Source: an uncultured Candidatus Binatia bacterium (GTDB lineage: Bacteria; Desulfobacterota; Binatia; Bin18). Taken from it: DNA of 64,000 bases. The first letter of the stretch is position 1. The number at the start of each line of letters is the position of its first letter. The notes beneath the pieces are model-generated. The model saw nothing but the letters and a program-made list of their open reading frames with translations. It searched no databases and had not been told where the DNA came from. Below are positions 17,552 to 24,854 of this stretch, piece after piece. The stretch is from contig OY282457.1 of the NCBI GenBank assembly GCA_958296235.1, positions 1,798,501-1,862,500 of the forward strand, written 5' to 3'. Both the position numbers and the translations under genes were made by a program.

Positions 17552-18004
17552 TCACGGACGAGACGGTCGCTTCTTGATCAGATAGGCGTGCCGGCCCTCA
17601 AGCACGACTTCATCGCGTTGATTGGTGATACGGGTTTTGAGACGCAGGACGCCAACCTCGGTCTTGGGGATGAGCTCGCTGACCTCAAGCTCCGGTCGGA
17701 TGGTATCGCCAATCAGGACTGGTTTGAGAAACCGGGAAGATTGCTCAAGAAAGGCCACCATCGACTTTTCAACCAGTGGTGACAGCTCGGACGCGCCCAG
17801 CGCGCCCATAGATGTGACCAGCAAGCCGTGCGTGACCCGTTTGCCAAAGCGGGTGGCCTTGGCGTACTCGTCGTCGTAGTGAATCGAATGGTTATCGCCC
17901 GTCATGCCGGAGAAGAACAGAAAATGGGCATCGGTCAGCGTTTTGGCCGGTGAGCGAAAAACCTCGCCGACCTCGAAATCCTCAAAGTATCTGGTGGTTG
18001 TCAT
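17552..18004 (-). CDS. MaoC-like hotdog dehydratase
   Basis: A 150-residue single-hotdog protein (RYFEDFEVGEVFRSPAKTLTDAHFLFFSGMTGDNHSIHYDDEYAKATRFGKRVTHGLLV). The Asp and His of the MaoC hydratase site are seen in GDNHSIHYDDEYA. Such proteins hydrate enoyl-CoA or enoyl thioesters. The ATG directly follows the RidA stop TAG without a gap, showing tight operon structure. It is too short to be the double-hotdog mesaconyl-CoA hydratase of the ethylmalonyl-CoA pathway. Confidence 0.88.
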   Translation of the reverse strand: MTTTRYFEDFEVGEVFRSPAKTLTDAHFLFFSGMTGDNHSIHYDDEYAKATRFGKRVTHGLLVTSMGALGASELSPLVEKSMVAFLEQSSRFLKPVLIGDTIRPELEVSELIPKTEVGVLRLKTRITNQRDEVVLEGRHAYLIKKRPSRP

Positions 18005-18397
18005 CTACTTGTCATCCAGCACGGCAATCGCATCGATTTCTATGAGCGCTTCCGGGCGCAGCAGCTCTTTGACCACGATCCCGGTTGCTGCGGGGAAGCC
18101 GTTTGTAAAGAACTCGCGGCGCACCGCGGCGGTCCCGCGATAGCCTTCCTTGGTGGTGATATAGTCCACGGTCTTCACAATATCGTCGAAGCTCGCCCCG
18201 GCGGCGTCCAGGACCTTGCCGATCTTCTGAAAGATCTCGCGCGTCTGGGTCACGATATCTCCCGCGCCAACAATTTCGCCCTTGGCGTTGAACGCGGTCA
18301 GGCCGGAAATGAACAGCAGATTCCCCTTGCGCACCGCGGGCGAGAACGTATAGCGCTGGTCAAATCCCCAGGGATCAACGATTTCAAGTTTCGGCAT
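18005..18397 (-). CDS. RidA/YjgF/UK114 family protein
   Basis: A 130-residue protein with the RidA pattern: GNLLFISGLTAFNAKGEIVGAGDIVTQTREIFQKIGKVLDAAGASFDDIVKTVDYITTKEGY and a C-terminal RPEALIEIDAIAVL. RidA proteins hydrolyse reactive enamine/imine intermediates; subgroup members lacking the canonical residue set act in catabolic operons. The start overlaps the 3' end of the UGSC selenoprotein gene by 14 bases and its stop abuts the MaoC gene. Confidence 0.88.
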   Translation of the reverse strand: MPKLEIVDPWGFDQRYTFSPAVRKGNLLFISGLTAFNAKGEIVGAGDIVTQTREIFQKIGKVLDAAGASFDDIVKTVDYITTKEGYRGTAAVRREFFTNGFPAATGIVVKELLRPEALIEIDAIAVLDDK

Positions 18398-18992
18398 AGA
18401 CTCCTCGCTCCTCTCGGCCGCTCTCGATTACACCGGGCGCGGCAGCTTGCAGAGGCGGGCCGTCCAATTCAAGCTGGGCGGCAATCTCGGCCAGTGCCTC
18501 TTCGGCGCGTCCTCGAAAATCCTCAGGCGTCTCCCCGGCCTTGATGTGCGGGATGACCACAAGGGGAATCTCCGGCATAGCCATAGCTTTGGCCTGGTCC
18601 TGGGCCGCAACCAGGAAAGTATCAAAAGTCACGGCAACGGCACGCACCCCTCGCTTCCACAGTTTTGCTGCGTCGAGCATACAGCCCGACGTACACGACC
18701 CTCAGGCACACAGGCCGACAACGGCCCGCTGCGACGCGGCGGCAATCTCGTTAATCAGCTGCTCAGGCGACGGGCGGGTAAACACCGGCTTGCGCCAGAC
18801 CGACACCTCGCTCACGACCGGCTTGGCCTCCAAGAGTTCCTTGAGCCGTTCAAAAAACAGCCCGGCGATTTCATTGCCAAAGCCATTATTAACCAATCCA
18901 ATCACGCAGCCCTCGGCGGTATGATCGATTTTCTTTTCGGCAAATTGTCGTCGGACTCCAACGGGGCTGAATACACGCATGTAACACCTCAC
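18384..18992 (-). CDS. UGSC-type selenoprotein, Sec at residue 97
   Basis: Two open segments (codons 1-96 and 98-202) are in one frame and separated by a single TGA at 18702-18704. Read through, the protein has 202 residues with VVGLCA-U-GSCTSGC, the U-G-S-C motif that names a family of (seleno)proteins in which U or C occurs at this place. Flanking parts look like a conserved alpha/beta domain: GLVNNGFGNEIAGLFFERLKELL, VSVWRKPVFTRPSPEQLINEIA, then KRGVRAVAVTFDTFL and EIPLVVIPHIKAGETPEDFRGRAEEAL. The start overlaps the upstream gene by four bases (ATGA) and the end overlaps ridA by 14, so the operon needs read-through of the UGA. An 8-bp stem with a five-base loop sits 10 bases after the UGA. 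The chemical role is unknown; a redox or nucleophilic selenol is inference. Confidence 0.88.
18671..18691 (-). promoter_or_regulatory. candidate bacterial SECIS hairpin in the UGSC gene
   Basis: Read on the minus strand, CGTCGGGC pairs with GCTCGACG (seven Watson-Crick pairs and one G-U) around the loop TGTAT. The loop starts 19 bases after the UGA and has G as its second base followed by U. Distance and loop composition match the known bacterial SECIS rules well. Confidence 0.7.
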
Positions 18993-20041
18993 TGAATCTG
19001 TCGAATTTCCCTGGTCACGGCAAATCCACCCAGTCCACCCCAGCCCGGACAGATCGCCGCGAAATACGTTTCTCCTCCAGCTACGACAATATGGATATTC
19101 CGGGGCCGCTCGGTAATGGGCACCTGGTAGTCGTCATTGTCCTTCTCCACCCAACTCGGCCAGAACTGGTCTGATATTCCCAGGGCATCAACTTCCCGAA
19201 TGTCCCCCAGTCTGGCCCGGGCGCGCTCCCACAGATACACCCGAATCTCGGGCTTGGACCAGCCCTCGCGGTGAAACTGCCGCGCCTGCCAGGGGTTCAG
19301 CACAACCAGGGTTTCCCCCATGGCCTGGACATTATTACTTCCCAAGCCGCTGAGCGAGCTGACCAAGGAGGCCAGCATCTGTTTGACTGTGCCGTAGCAT
19401 AACACCGAGTGGGGCGCTTCGCAGCTAAACACGGTCACGGCGTTTTTATCGGCTCCGATACCCCGCTCCACGTGTAGCGGCTGCCAGGGGTTTGCCTCTT
19501 CTTTTTCTGCAATACAAAAGCTCCACTTGCCGGGATGGGCCTGGGTTGACTTGTCCACCTCGCCCGGAATGTTGCCCCCCAGATTCCACAGAATCAGACG
19601 GATGGCGCGGCCAATGGTCCCGTTTGCCCGAAAGCCGTTGCCAAACACCCCATCGCTCGCGTTGAACTTGAGTTGTCTCGCAATTGGGCCGTTGACGATT
19701 GTTAAGGGGACACAGCAGTGGGTGGTTGTTTGCACGCCATTGAGATTATGTTCCGGTTCCAGCAGGGCCTCGACCGCCGCAATAATAATCGGAAAATACT
19801 CGGGCCGGCAGCCGGCCATGACACTGTTGACCGCCAGTTTTTCAATCGTGGCAATGCCTTGCGCCGGCGGAATCTCACCCAGCTCCTCTTGCGGCTCACG
19901 TCCCGAGGTCGCGATCATGGCCGCAACCAGTTCTTCGGTTGGCGGAACAATCGCCAAGCCATCGGTCCAGCCGCGCTCAAAGAACAGCTCAACCGCGGCG
20001 TGGTAGTCGTCAACATCAATCTGCTCGGATGTGAACTGCAT
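18989..20041 (-). CDS. conserved protein of unknown function, first gene of the UGSC operon
   Basis: A 350-residue, probably cytoplasmic protein with no recognised family motif. Notable stretches are a DVDDYHAAVELFFERGWTDGLAIVPPTEE start, VNSVMAGCRPEYFPIIIAAVEALL, NGVQTTTHCCVPLTIVNGPIA with adjacent cysteines, and GNGFRANGTIGRAIRLILWNLGG. The C terminus has VVAGGETYFAAICPGWGGLGG. The ATG at 20041 has GGAGGG upstream, inside a possible hairpin. Its stop overlaps the selenoprotein start by four bases, so the two products are made together and probably form a complex or consecutive steps; I recall UGSC proteins often having such a long partner, but no function is established. Confidence 0.7.
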   Translation of the reverse strand: MQFTSEQIDVDDYHAAVELFFERGWTDGLAIVPPTEELVAAMIATSGREPQEELGEIPPAQGIATIEKLAVNSVMAGCRPEYFPIIIAAVEALLEPEHNLNGVQTTTHCCVPLTIVNGPIARQLKFNASDGVFGNGFRANGTIGRAIRLILWNLGGNIPGEVDKSTQAHPGKWSFCIAEKEEANPWQPLHVERGIGADKNAVTVFSCEAPHSVLCYGTVKQMLASLVSSLSGLGSNNVQAMGETLVVLNPWQARQFHREGWSKPEIRVYLWERARARLGDIREVDALGISDQFWPSWVEKDNDDYQVPITERPRNIHIVVAGGETYFAAICPGWGGLGGFAVTREIRQIQ

Positions 20042-20084
20042 ATTCCCTCCGGCCAGTCTTCTGATGTCTACACAGCCGGGAGGG
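20042..20084 (-). promoter_or_regulatory. possible leader hairpin hiding the ribosome-binding site of the UGSC operon
   Basis: On the minus strand, CCCTCCCGGC (20084-20075) can pair with GCCGGAGGG (20053-20045) with one bulged base. The second arm contains the GGAGGG ribosome-binding site of the first operon gene. Formation of the hairpin would block initiation. That is a prediction from pairing only. Confidence 0.35.
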
Positions 20085-20170
20085 ATAGCGTCAAGGGATA
20101 AGCGGTGTCAGAAGAGGTATGATACCTATCCGGTTCACGGTATGCTTATGAACAGCAAAGAAGCAGGCAG

Positions 20171-20506
20171 ATGGCAAAGATAGCTTCAAAGGTCCTCTAT
20201 GAGATCGTTCGGCGTATCGTCGCCGTTGCCCAGCCGGATCGGATCATCCTGTTTGGCTCTGCGGCTCGTGGCGCAATGGGTCCGCATAGCGATGTCGATC
20301 TTCTTGTGGTCAAGAAGGGAGAATTCGATCAAGGCCAACTCGTCGGCGATATTTATATGAATCTGCACGGGGTAGGACAGGCGGTAGACCTGATTGTAGT
20401 GACGCCAGAACAAGTTGAGCGTTATCGAAACACGCATTGTCTCGTCATTGCCCCAGCGCTACGCCAGGGAAAAGAAATCTACCGTGCCAGCGCGTTATCC
20501 GCCTGA
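20171..20506 (+). CDS. MntA-type nucleotidyltransferase (antitoxin of MNT/HEPN pair)
   Basis: A 111-residue minimal nucleotidyltransferase with the pol-beta signature GSAARGAMGPHSDVDLLVV, which provides GSx(10)DxD. MNT proteins paired with HEPN proteins act as antitoxins, in studied cases by AMPylating the toxin. The start at 20171 has GCAGGCAG upstream. The downstream HEPN gene overlaps by 23 bases. Confidence 0.88.
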   Translation: MAKIASKVLYEIVRRIVAVAQPDRIILFGSAARGAMGPHSDVDLLVVKKGEFDQGQLVGDIYMNLHGVGQAVDLIVVTPEQVERYRNTHCLVIAPALRQGKEIYRASALSA

Positions 20507-20885
20507 AGATCCTCGCGAATGGCTCAACCGAGCCCGAAGCAACCTCGTCCTGGCAAAAGCCCACAGGCGAAATATCTATCTGGAAGACTTGTGTTTCAAC
20601 GCGCAACAAGCCGTGGAGAAGGCTATTAAGGCTCTTCTGATTGTCCATGAAGTCGAGTTCCCGTATGTCCACGATATTGCAGAACTCCTCACCACGCTGG
20701 AAAAAACGGGGCAAAAAATCCCTCCGTCCATCAGACAAGCAGAGCGACTGACCCGTTTTGCGATCTCCACCCGATACCCTGGGATTGCCGGCACCATTCG
20801 GCGTGAAGAATATCAGGAAGCGCTTGCCGTCGCAGAGAGAGTTATACGCTGGGCAAGAACGATTATTCGGGAAAAGACGCGCTGA
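20484..20885 (+). CDS. HEPN domain protein (HepT-like toxin)
   Basis: A 133-residue all-helical HEPN protein (PREWLNRARSNLVLAKAHRRNIYLEDLCFNAQQAVEKAIKALLIVHEVEFPYVHDIAELL). The CFNAQQAVEKAIKALL helix is the family hallmark. A later ISTRYPG segment corresponds to the C-terminal helix of this subgroup; a clear Rx4-6H nuclease motif is not obvious. I chose the GTG at 20484 (AGGGAAAAG upstream), inside the 3' end of the MNT gene, over the ORF-opening ATG at 20415. Confidence 0.82.
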   Translation: MPARYPPEDPREWLNRARSNLVLAKAHRRNIYLEDLCFNAQQAVEKAIKALLIVHEVEFPYVHDIAELLTTLEKTGQKIPPSIRQAERLTRFAISTRYPGIAGTIRREEYQEALAVAERVIRWARTIIREKTR

Positions 20886-20933
20886 CTGGAAATCCAAGAG
20901 GGGCGAGATGGAAGAGCGAGCTGAAACAAGAAA

Positions 20934-22067
20934 TCAGCTCACAGCCGGCTTGGGCGGAAGACACTCCTCTGCACTCCCGGCCGGCTGAACCGACAACCCT
21001 TCAGGGATATGAAGCGTGGAGGTTGGGAAGGCGGCTTGGGCGCCGTGAGATTTGATAATCTCCAGGATTTTCAGCAGCACGTCCTGCTTGACCTTATGGT
21101 AGTGGGTCCAGCGTGTCGTCTTGGTAAACGTGTAGACAAAGAAGTCCAGGGACGACGGCGCAAAGGCGTTGAAATTGACCATCAGAATCCGCGAGGTATC
21201 GATCTCGGGATGGGTGCGCAGCATGTGCTCAACCGCCTGGACAATGGGCTCCATTTTGTTGGCATCGTCGTAGCGAATGCCGATCGTCTCGTAGATGCGA
21301 CGGTTCGACATCCGCGAGGGATTCTCCACCGCAATCGTGGTAAAGATCGCGTTCGGGACGTATAATGGCCGCTTATCAAAGGTGCGGATGCGGGTCAGTC
21401 GCCAGCCGATCTGCTCAACGTCTCCCTCAATCTCGCGATCCGGGGAGCGGATCCAATCGCCCACCACAAACGGACGTTCAAGATAGAGCATCAGGCCCCC
21501 AAAAAAGTTGGCCAATAAATCCTTGGCGGCAAAGCCGATAGCCAGGCCGCCAATGCCACCAAAGGCCAGCACTCCGGCGACACTCACCCCCAGCGTCTGT
21601 AAGATCACCAGCGTTGCGATAACCGTCACAGACAGGCGCAGCAGTTTGGCAACGGCCTCCATAGTGGCGCGGTCACAGGTTTCGCCTGTGTCTTCATATT
21701 TGGCGATCATCGCCCCTTCCCCCTCTCTGATGAGGCGGATCAAAAACCAGGCAAAGAGGAATACCACGCCCAGCCGGCGCACGGGGTCAAGCGCCGGAAA
21801 AAACGCACGTTCGGCCTGCTGCTGGACGGTATCGAGGACCAGGCTCAGACCGATAAAAAGCACCAGAAAAGCCAGCGGTCTTTGGAGCGCTGTGACAAAC
21901 GCATCATCCCAATAGGCATGTGAGTCCAGGGCCTTGTGATGGAGACGGTTGAGGAGCCGGCGCAAAATGAAATGGAACGTAAGAGTGAGGAAAACCATGA
22001 CAACAATCTGGACCAGCCCCGAGGTGAGCCAGTCGGGCTTGTTGGGGAAAAGGTGTGCGAGTTCCAT
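20934..22067 (-). CDS. MscS-type mechanosensitive ion channel
   Basis: A 377-residue membrane protein with about five transmembrane helices (for example VVMVFLTLTFHFILRRLL, RPLAFLVLFIGLSLVLDTV, VVFLFAWFLIRLI) and the MscS pore helix region GVSVAGVLAFGGIGGLAIGFAAKDLLANFFGGLMLYLERPFVVGDWI. The following beta domain (DVEQIGWRLTRIRTFDKRPLYVPNAIFTT) is typical. It releases solutes on hypo-osmotic stress. I prefer ATG 22067 with GGCAGG upstream; an earlier in-frame GTG at 22127 would overlap the neighbouring gene. Confidence 0.9.
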   Translation of the reverse strand: MELAHLFPNKPDWLTSGLVQIVVMVFLTLTFHFILRRLLNRLHHKALDSHAYWDDAFVTALQRPLAFLVLFIGLSLVLDTVQQQAERAFFPALDPVRRLGVVFLFAWFLIRLIREGEGAMIAKYEDTGETCDRATMEAVAKLLRLSVTVIATLVILQTLGVSVAGVLAFGGIGGLAIGFAAKDLLANFFGGLMLYLERPFVVGDWIRSPDREIEGDVEQIGWRLTRIRTFDKRPLYVPNAIFTTIAVENPSRMSNRRIYETIGIRYDDANKMEPIVQAVEHMLRTHPEIDTSRILMVNFNAFAPSSLDFFVYTFTKTTRWTHYHKVKQDVLLKILEIIKSHGAQAAFPTSTLHIPEGLSVQPAGSAEECLPPKPAVS

Positions 22068-22108
22068 ACCTGCCTGTGTCTTACTGTCCGGCGTGTGAAT
22101 GACGGGTC

Positions 22109-22741
22109 TCAACGCATGATAACCCACCAGCGCGCACTCCAGTATAGACAGAAAAGCGCCAGCGCCTGGACTGCATGGTAGAGGGCATTATAGCTCAAGT
22201 ACACCGGGTGGAGGCTCAACCGCGCCTGCTGTATTCCCGCGGCAGCCAAGGTCAGAACGAGTCCGAGCAGACCAATCAAAATCGCCGCCTCACCCCCCTG
22301 TCGATACACCAGACCATAGACAACCAACAGGAAAAGCGTAGCCGGCAGATAGTATAAAACGGCGACCAGGAAATCACGCCTGACGAACAACACCACGCCG
22401 CAGTAGAGAACGAAGAGCGCAACCGCGCCGGACTGCATCCAGGCGGCCACGCTCCCCGAGAAATAGAGCCGCGCGCCGATGGTCCAGCCGCACAGCGCCG
22501 TGACTCCAAGCGCGATGAGGGTCGCTGCCCACAGGACGTTCTGGCCGAAGGTCGCCGCGTTGGGGAAGTAGCCGTGCGCCGTTCCGCCACTGAGGGCAGC
22601 CAGCCCGATTGAGGCAAAAAAGACGGCAAACCAGAGGCGCAGCGGGTGGTCTGCCTGGCCATGAACGAGCAGCCAATAGGCAAACAGCCCACACTCCAGC
22701 GTAATGGCATAATCGGTCAGGGTGACATCCGGCTCGCGCAT
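22109..22741 (-). CDS. multi-pass membrane protein (DUF6962-like)
   Basis: A 210-residue hydrophobic protein with about six to seven transmembrane helices. It starts MREPDVTLTDYAITLECGLFAYWLL and has GGTAHGYFP and SYNALYHAVQALALFCLYWSARWW. The DYAITLECGLFA and HG motifs recall the DUF6962 family, whose function is unknown. I chose ATG 22741; an in-frame GTG lies four codons upstream. It is followed closely by the channel gene on the same strand. Confidence 0.65.
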   Translation of the reverse strand: MREPDVTLTDYAITLECGLFAYWLLVHGQADHPLRLWFAVFFASIGLAALSGGTAHGYFPNAATFGQNVLWAATLIALGVTALCGWTIGARLYFSGSVAAWMQSGAVALFVLYCGVVLFVRRDFLVAVLYYLPATLFLLVVYGLVYRQGGEAAILIGLLGLVLTLAAAGIQQARLSLHPVYLSYNALYHAVQALALFCLYWSARWWVIMR

Positions 22742-22791
22742 GATCGTCGTCACACGGAAGGCTTTGTTTCCACTCCTTGTTCTGGCGTGGT

Positions 22792-22817
22792 CTTTCCGTT
22801 ACCACACTGACGGAAAG
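22792..22817. promoter_or_regulatory. 8-bp inverted repeat upstream of the luciferase-like gene
   Basis: CTTTCCGT and ACGGAAAG flank a ten-base spacer 26 bases before the start codon. It lies between divergent genes and could be an operator or leader hairpin. Confidence 0.35.
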
Positions 22818-22842
22818 GATTGAATACAAAAAGGAGGGCCGC

Positions 22843-23724
22843 ATGAAATATGGCATTCAACTGGGTGGTGGCGCGTCTGTGTCCCAACGCGACTCGCTCA
22901 AAAAACTCGCCGCAGCCGCAGAAGAACTCGACTTTGATTCGCTCCTGATCGGCGACCATATTGTCATTCCCAAACAGATTACCGCCCCCTGGCCTTACGA
23001 CGAGTATGTTGGCGGCAAGACGCCGTATGCGGTGTACACCAAAATGGTCTGGCTGGACCCGTTCGACACTATGGCCTTTCTCGCCGCGATTACAGAACGG
23101 GTTCGTCTCGGGATCAGCGTCGTGATTGTGCCGTATCGGCACCCTTTCGACGTTGCCCGCCGAGTGGCCACCATTGATGTGCTGTCCGGCGGACGTTTTA
23201 TCATGGGCATCGGGGTCGGCTGGTTGGAGGACGAATTCCGCCTGCTGAATATCCCCTTCAAAGAGCGGGGCGCTCGCACGCGCGAATATATTGCCATGAT
23301 GCAAGCCCTGTGGACGCAGGACTCGCCCCGTTTTTCCGGGAAATTCGTCGAGTTGCAGGAAGACGTCAACGTCCTGCCCCGTCCGCTCCAAAAGCCCCAC
23401 CCGCCCATCTGGGTTGGGGGAGAATCCAGGCCGGCCTTACGGCGCGTGGCCGCTTTCGGCAATGGCTGGCACTGTGGCCTGGTCCTGCCCGAGCGGATTC
23501 CCGGCCTGCTGGAGCAGATCAAGGGGCTTATGGATGAAGCCGGGCGCGATTTTAACGAATTGGAGATCAGCGCGCTTGCCCTGTCCAATAGAGCCGGTGA
23601 CAAAGAGCTGGACGAGTATCGCGCCGGCGGCGTTGACGTGCTCTACATGCTGCCGCTGAGCGACGAGACCGATGCCGTTATTGAGGAAATGCGCGCCTTT
23701 GCGGAGCGGATGGGAAAGCCGTAG
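22843..23724 (+). CDS. LLM-class (F420-dependent-like) flavin oxidoreductase
   Basis: A 293-residue TIM-barrel enzyme of the luciferase-like monooxygenase class: MKYGIQLGGGASV, LAAAAEELDFDSLLIGDHIVIP, ISVVIVPYRHPFDVARRVATIDVLSGGRFIMGIGVGWLEDEF and PHPPIWVGGESRPALRR. The pattern matches the TIGR03619-type F420-dependent group, but use of FMN cannot be excluded. The ATG at 22843 has AAGGAGGG upstream. The gene stands alone and is followed by repeats. Confidence 0.85.
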   Translation: MKYGIQLGGGASVSQRDSLKKLAAAAEELDFDSLLIGDHIVIPKQITAPWPYDEYVGGKTPYAVYTKMVWLDPFDTMAFLAAITERVRLGISVVIVPYRHPFDVARRVATIDVLSGGRFIMGIGVGWLEDEFRLLNIPFKERGARTREYIAMMQALWTQDSPRFSGKFVELQEDVNVLPRPLQKPHPPIWVGGESRPALRRVAAFGNGWHCGLVLPERIPGLLEQIKGLMDEAGRDFNELEISALALSNRAGDKELDEYRAGGVDVLYMLPLSDETDAVIEEMRAFAERMGKP

Positions 23725-23906
23725 GGGCATCACCCGTGTGAAAAAGGGGGCGGCCTCCATGCTCCCTGGGAACGCGGCCATCCTGGCCGCCCAGATGCCG
23801 GCTGGAAGCCCGCACTCCCAGATGAAGAGCCCCGTCTCCTCCGCCCTGGATGCCGGATCATATCCGGCATGACGCGGGAGCTATCCCCTCTCCCGCCGGG
23901 AGAGGG
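23725..23906. repeat. intergenic repeats after the LLM gene
   Basis: The gap contains a diverged copy of the TGGGAGCGCGGGC...GCCCGCGCTCCCA palindrome (23765-23821), a GCCGGATCATATCCGGC hairpin (about 23850-23866) and the CCCTCTCCC...GAGGG element (about 23885-23918). The last extends into the neighbouring gene, whose stop codon lies inside it. Confidence 0.7.
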
Positions 23907-24536
23907 CTAGGGTGAGGGTTCCCGCGCCCGTGTCACGCCGATCATACTGTCTCGGCTGACCAGCTCGGCGAGCGCTGCCTCGCTCAGGCCCTCGGTTCCG
24001 GCTGGCCGCTGCGGGATGACCAGGTAGCGCATATCGGCCGTGCTGTCGTACACGCGGACTTCCATGTCGGACGCTAACTCCAGGCCAAATTCCTTGAGGA
24101 CGGTCCGCGGCTCTTGCACTACTCGGGCGCGGTAATTGAGACTTTTATACCAGTCGGGCGGGACACCAAGGAGGGAACGGGGGTAGCAGGAACACAGGGT
24201 GCACACCACGACATTATGAACAGCCGGCGTGTTCTCCACCGCCACCAGCGTACTCCAGGTGTCCACGTTAATGCCCAGCGTCGCAATCGCCGCCTTGGCG
24301 TCGGCCAGCAGGTGGCGCTTGAAGTGCGGATCGACCCAGGCGCGCGCAATCACCCGCGCGCCGACTGCGGGAGAGCGGGCCTCCATATCCTCGACCGCCC
24401 GCCGCACGTCATCCGCGCTCAAGAGTCCCTTTTCGATCAGCAGGGCCTGAATGGCTTCGACCCGCTGCTCGTAATAGGTCAGCCCGGCATCCTCTTCAAG
24501 CGGCAGGTGAGGGTCGGGCGCATCGTGTTCGCGCAT
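23907..24536 (-). CDS. nitrile hydratase alpha / thiocyanate hydrolase gamma-type metal subunit
   Basis: A 209-residue subunit with the metal-binding claw CTLCSC at residues 112-117. Thr in the second position marks the cobalt type. The flanking ENTPAVHNVVV and PRSLLGVPPDWYKSLNYRARVVQEPRTVLKEFG are conserved in the family. The two later cysteines are normally oxidised to sulfinic and sulfenic acid. The enzyme hydrates nitriles to amides, or, in the thiocyanate hydrolase branch, thiocyanate to carbonyl sulfide. The gene follows the beta C-terminal gene after three bases. Its C-terminal codons lie in a dispersed repeat. Confidence 0.88.
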   Translation of the reverse strand: MREHDAPDPHLPLEEDAGLTYYEQRVEAIQALLIEKGLLSADDVRRAVEDMEARSPAVGARVIARAWVDPHFKRHLLADAKAAIATLGINVDTWSTLVAVENTPAVHNVVVCTLCSCYPRSLLGVPPDWYKSLNYRARVVQEPRTVLKEFGLELASDMEVRVYDSTADMRYLVIPQRPAGTEGLSEAALAELVSRDSMIGVTRAREPSP

Positions 24537-24539
24537 CGC

Positions 24540-24845
24540 TTACTCCTCGGGAGCTGGCTCCAGCCAGTGTTCATAGATGTCAATCAAGAGCCGGTCGTTC
24601 TGGCAGAAAGGGACAGACGCGGCAGATTCCGCGCGCGCCCAGATATGGGTTTGATCGAAACGCACTAGATACAGCGGTTGCTTGGGGCGGCCGTCTCCGC
24701 CATAGGCCAGCGTCTCGGGATTGCGGAACGCGCCGTGGACGGCCTCGATAACGCCAATTTTTCCTTGAATATACGTCGGCGTCCGGTAGTGACCGGACGG
24801 GCTGGCGACTCGGATACGCACCCGTTCTCCAGGCTGATACTGCAT
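24540..24845 (-). CDS. nitrile hydratase beta-like subunit, C-terminal half only
   Basis: A 101-residue stand-alone protein equal to the SH3-like C-terminal half of nitrile hydratase beta: FQPGE-like GERVRIRVASPSGHYRTPTYIQGKIGVIEAVHGAFRNPETLAYG, then PLYLVRFDQTHIWARAE and LLIDIYEHWLEPA. The N-terminal half is encoded separately at 25665-25979. This split is the organisation of thiocyanate hydrolase (ScnA/ScnB) and toyocamycin nitrile hydratase (ToyK/ToyL). It is three bases from the alpha gene and so co-translated. Confidence 0.88.
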   Translation of the reverse strand: MQYQPGERVRIRVASPSGHYRTPTYIQGKIGVIEAVHGAFRNPETLAYGGDGRPKQPLYLVRFDQTHIWARAESAASVPFCQNDRLLIDIYEHWLEPAPEE

Positions 24846-24854
24846 CGTCCGTCC

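Noticed and set aside
17552..18004. Mesaconyl-CoA hydratase of the ethylmalonyl-CoA pathway
   Set aside because: That enzyme is a double-hotdog protein of about twice this length, and this gene belongs to the UGSC operon.
18702..18704. Two separate genes at 18702-18992 and 18384-18680
   Set aside because: They share one frame, the second lacks its own ribosome-binding site, and together they form the family-typical UGSC motif.
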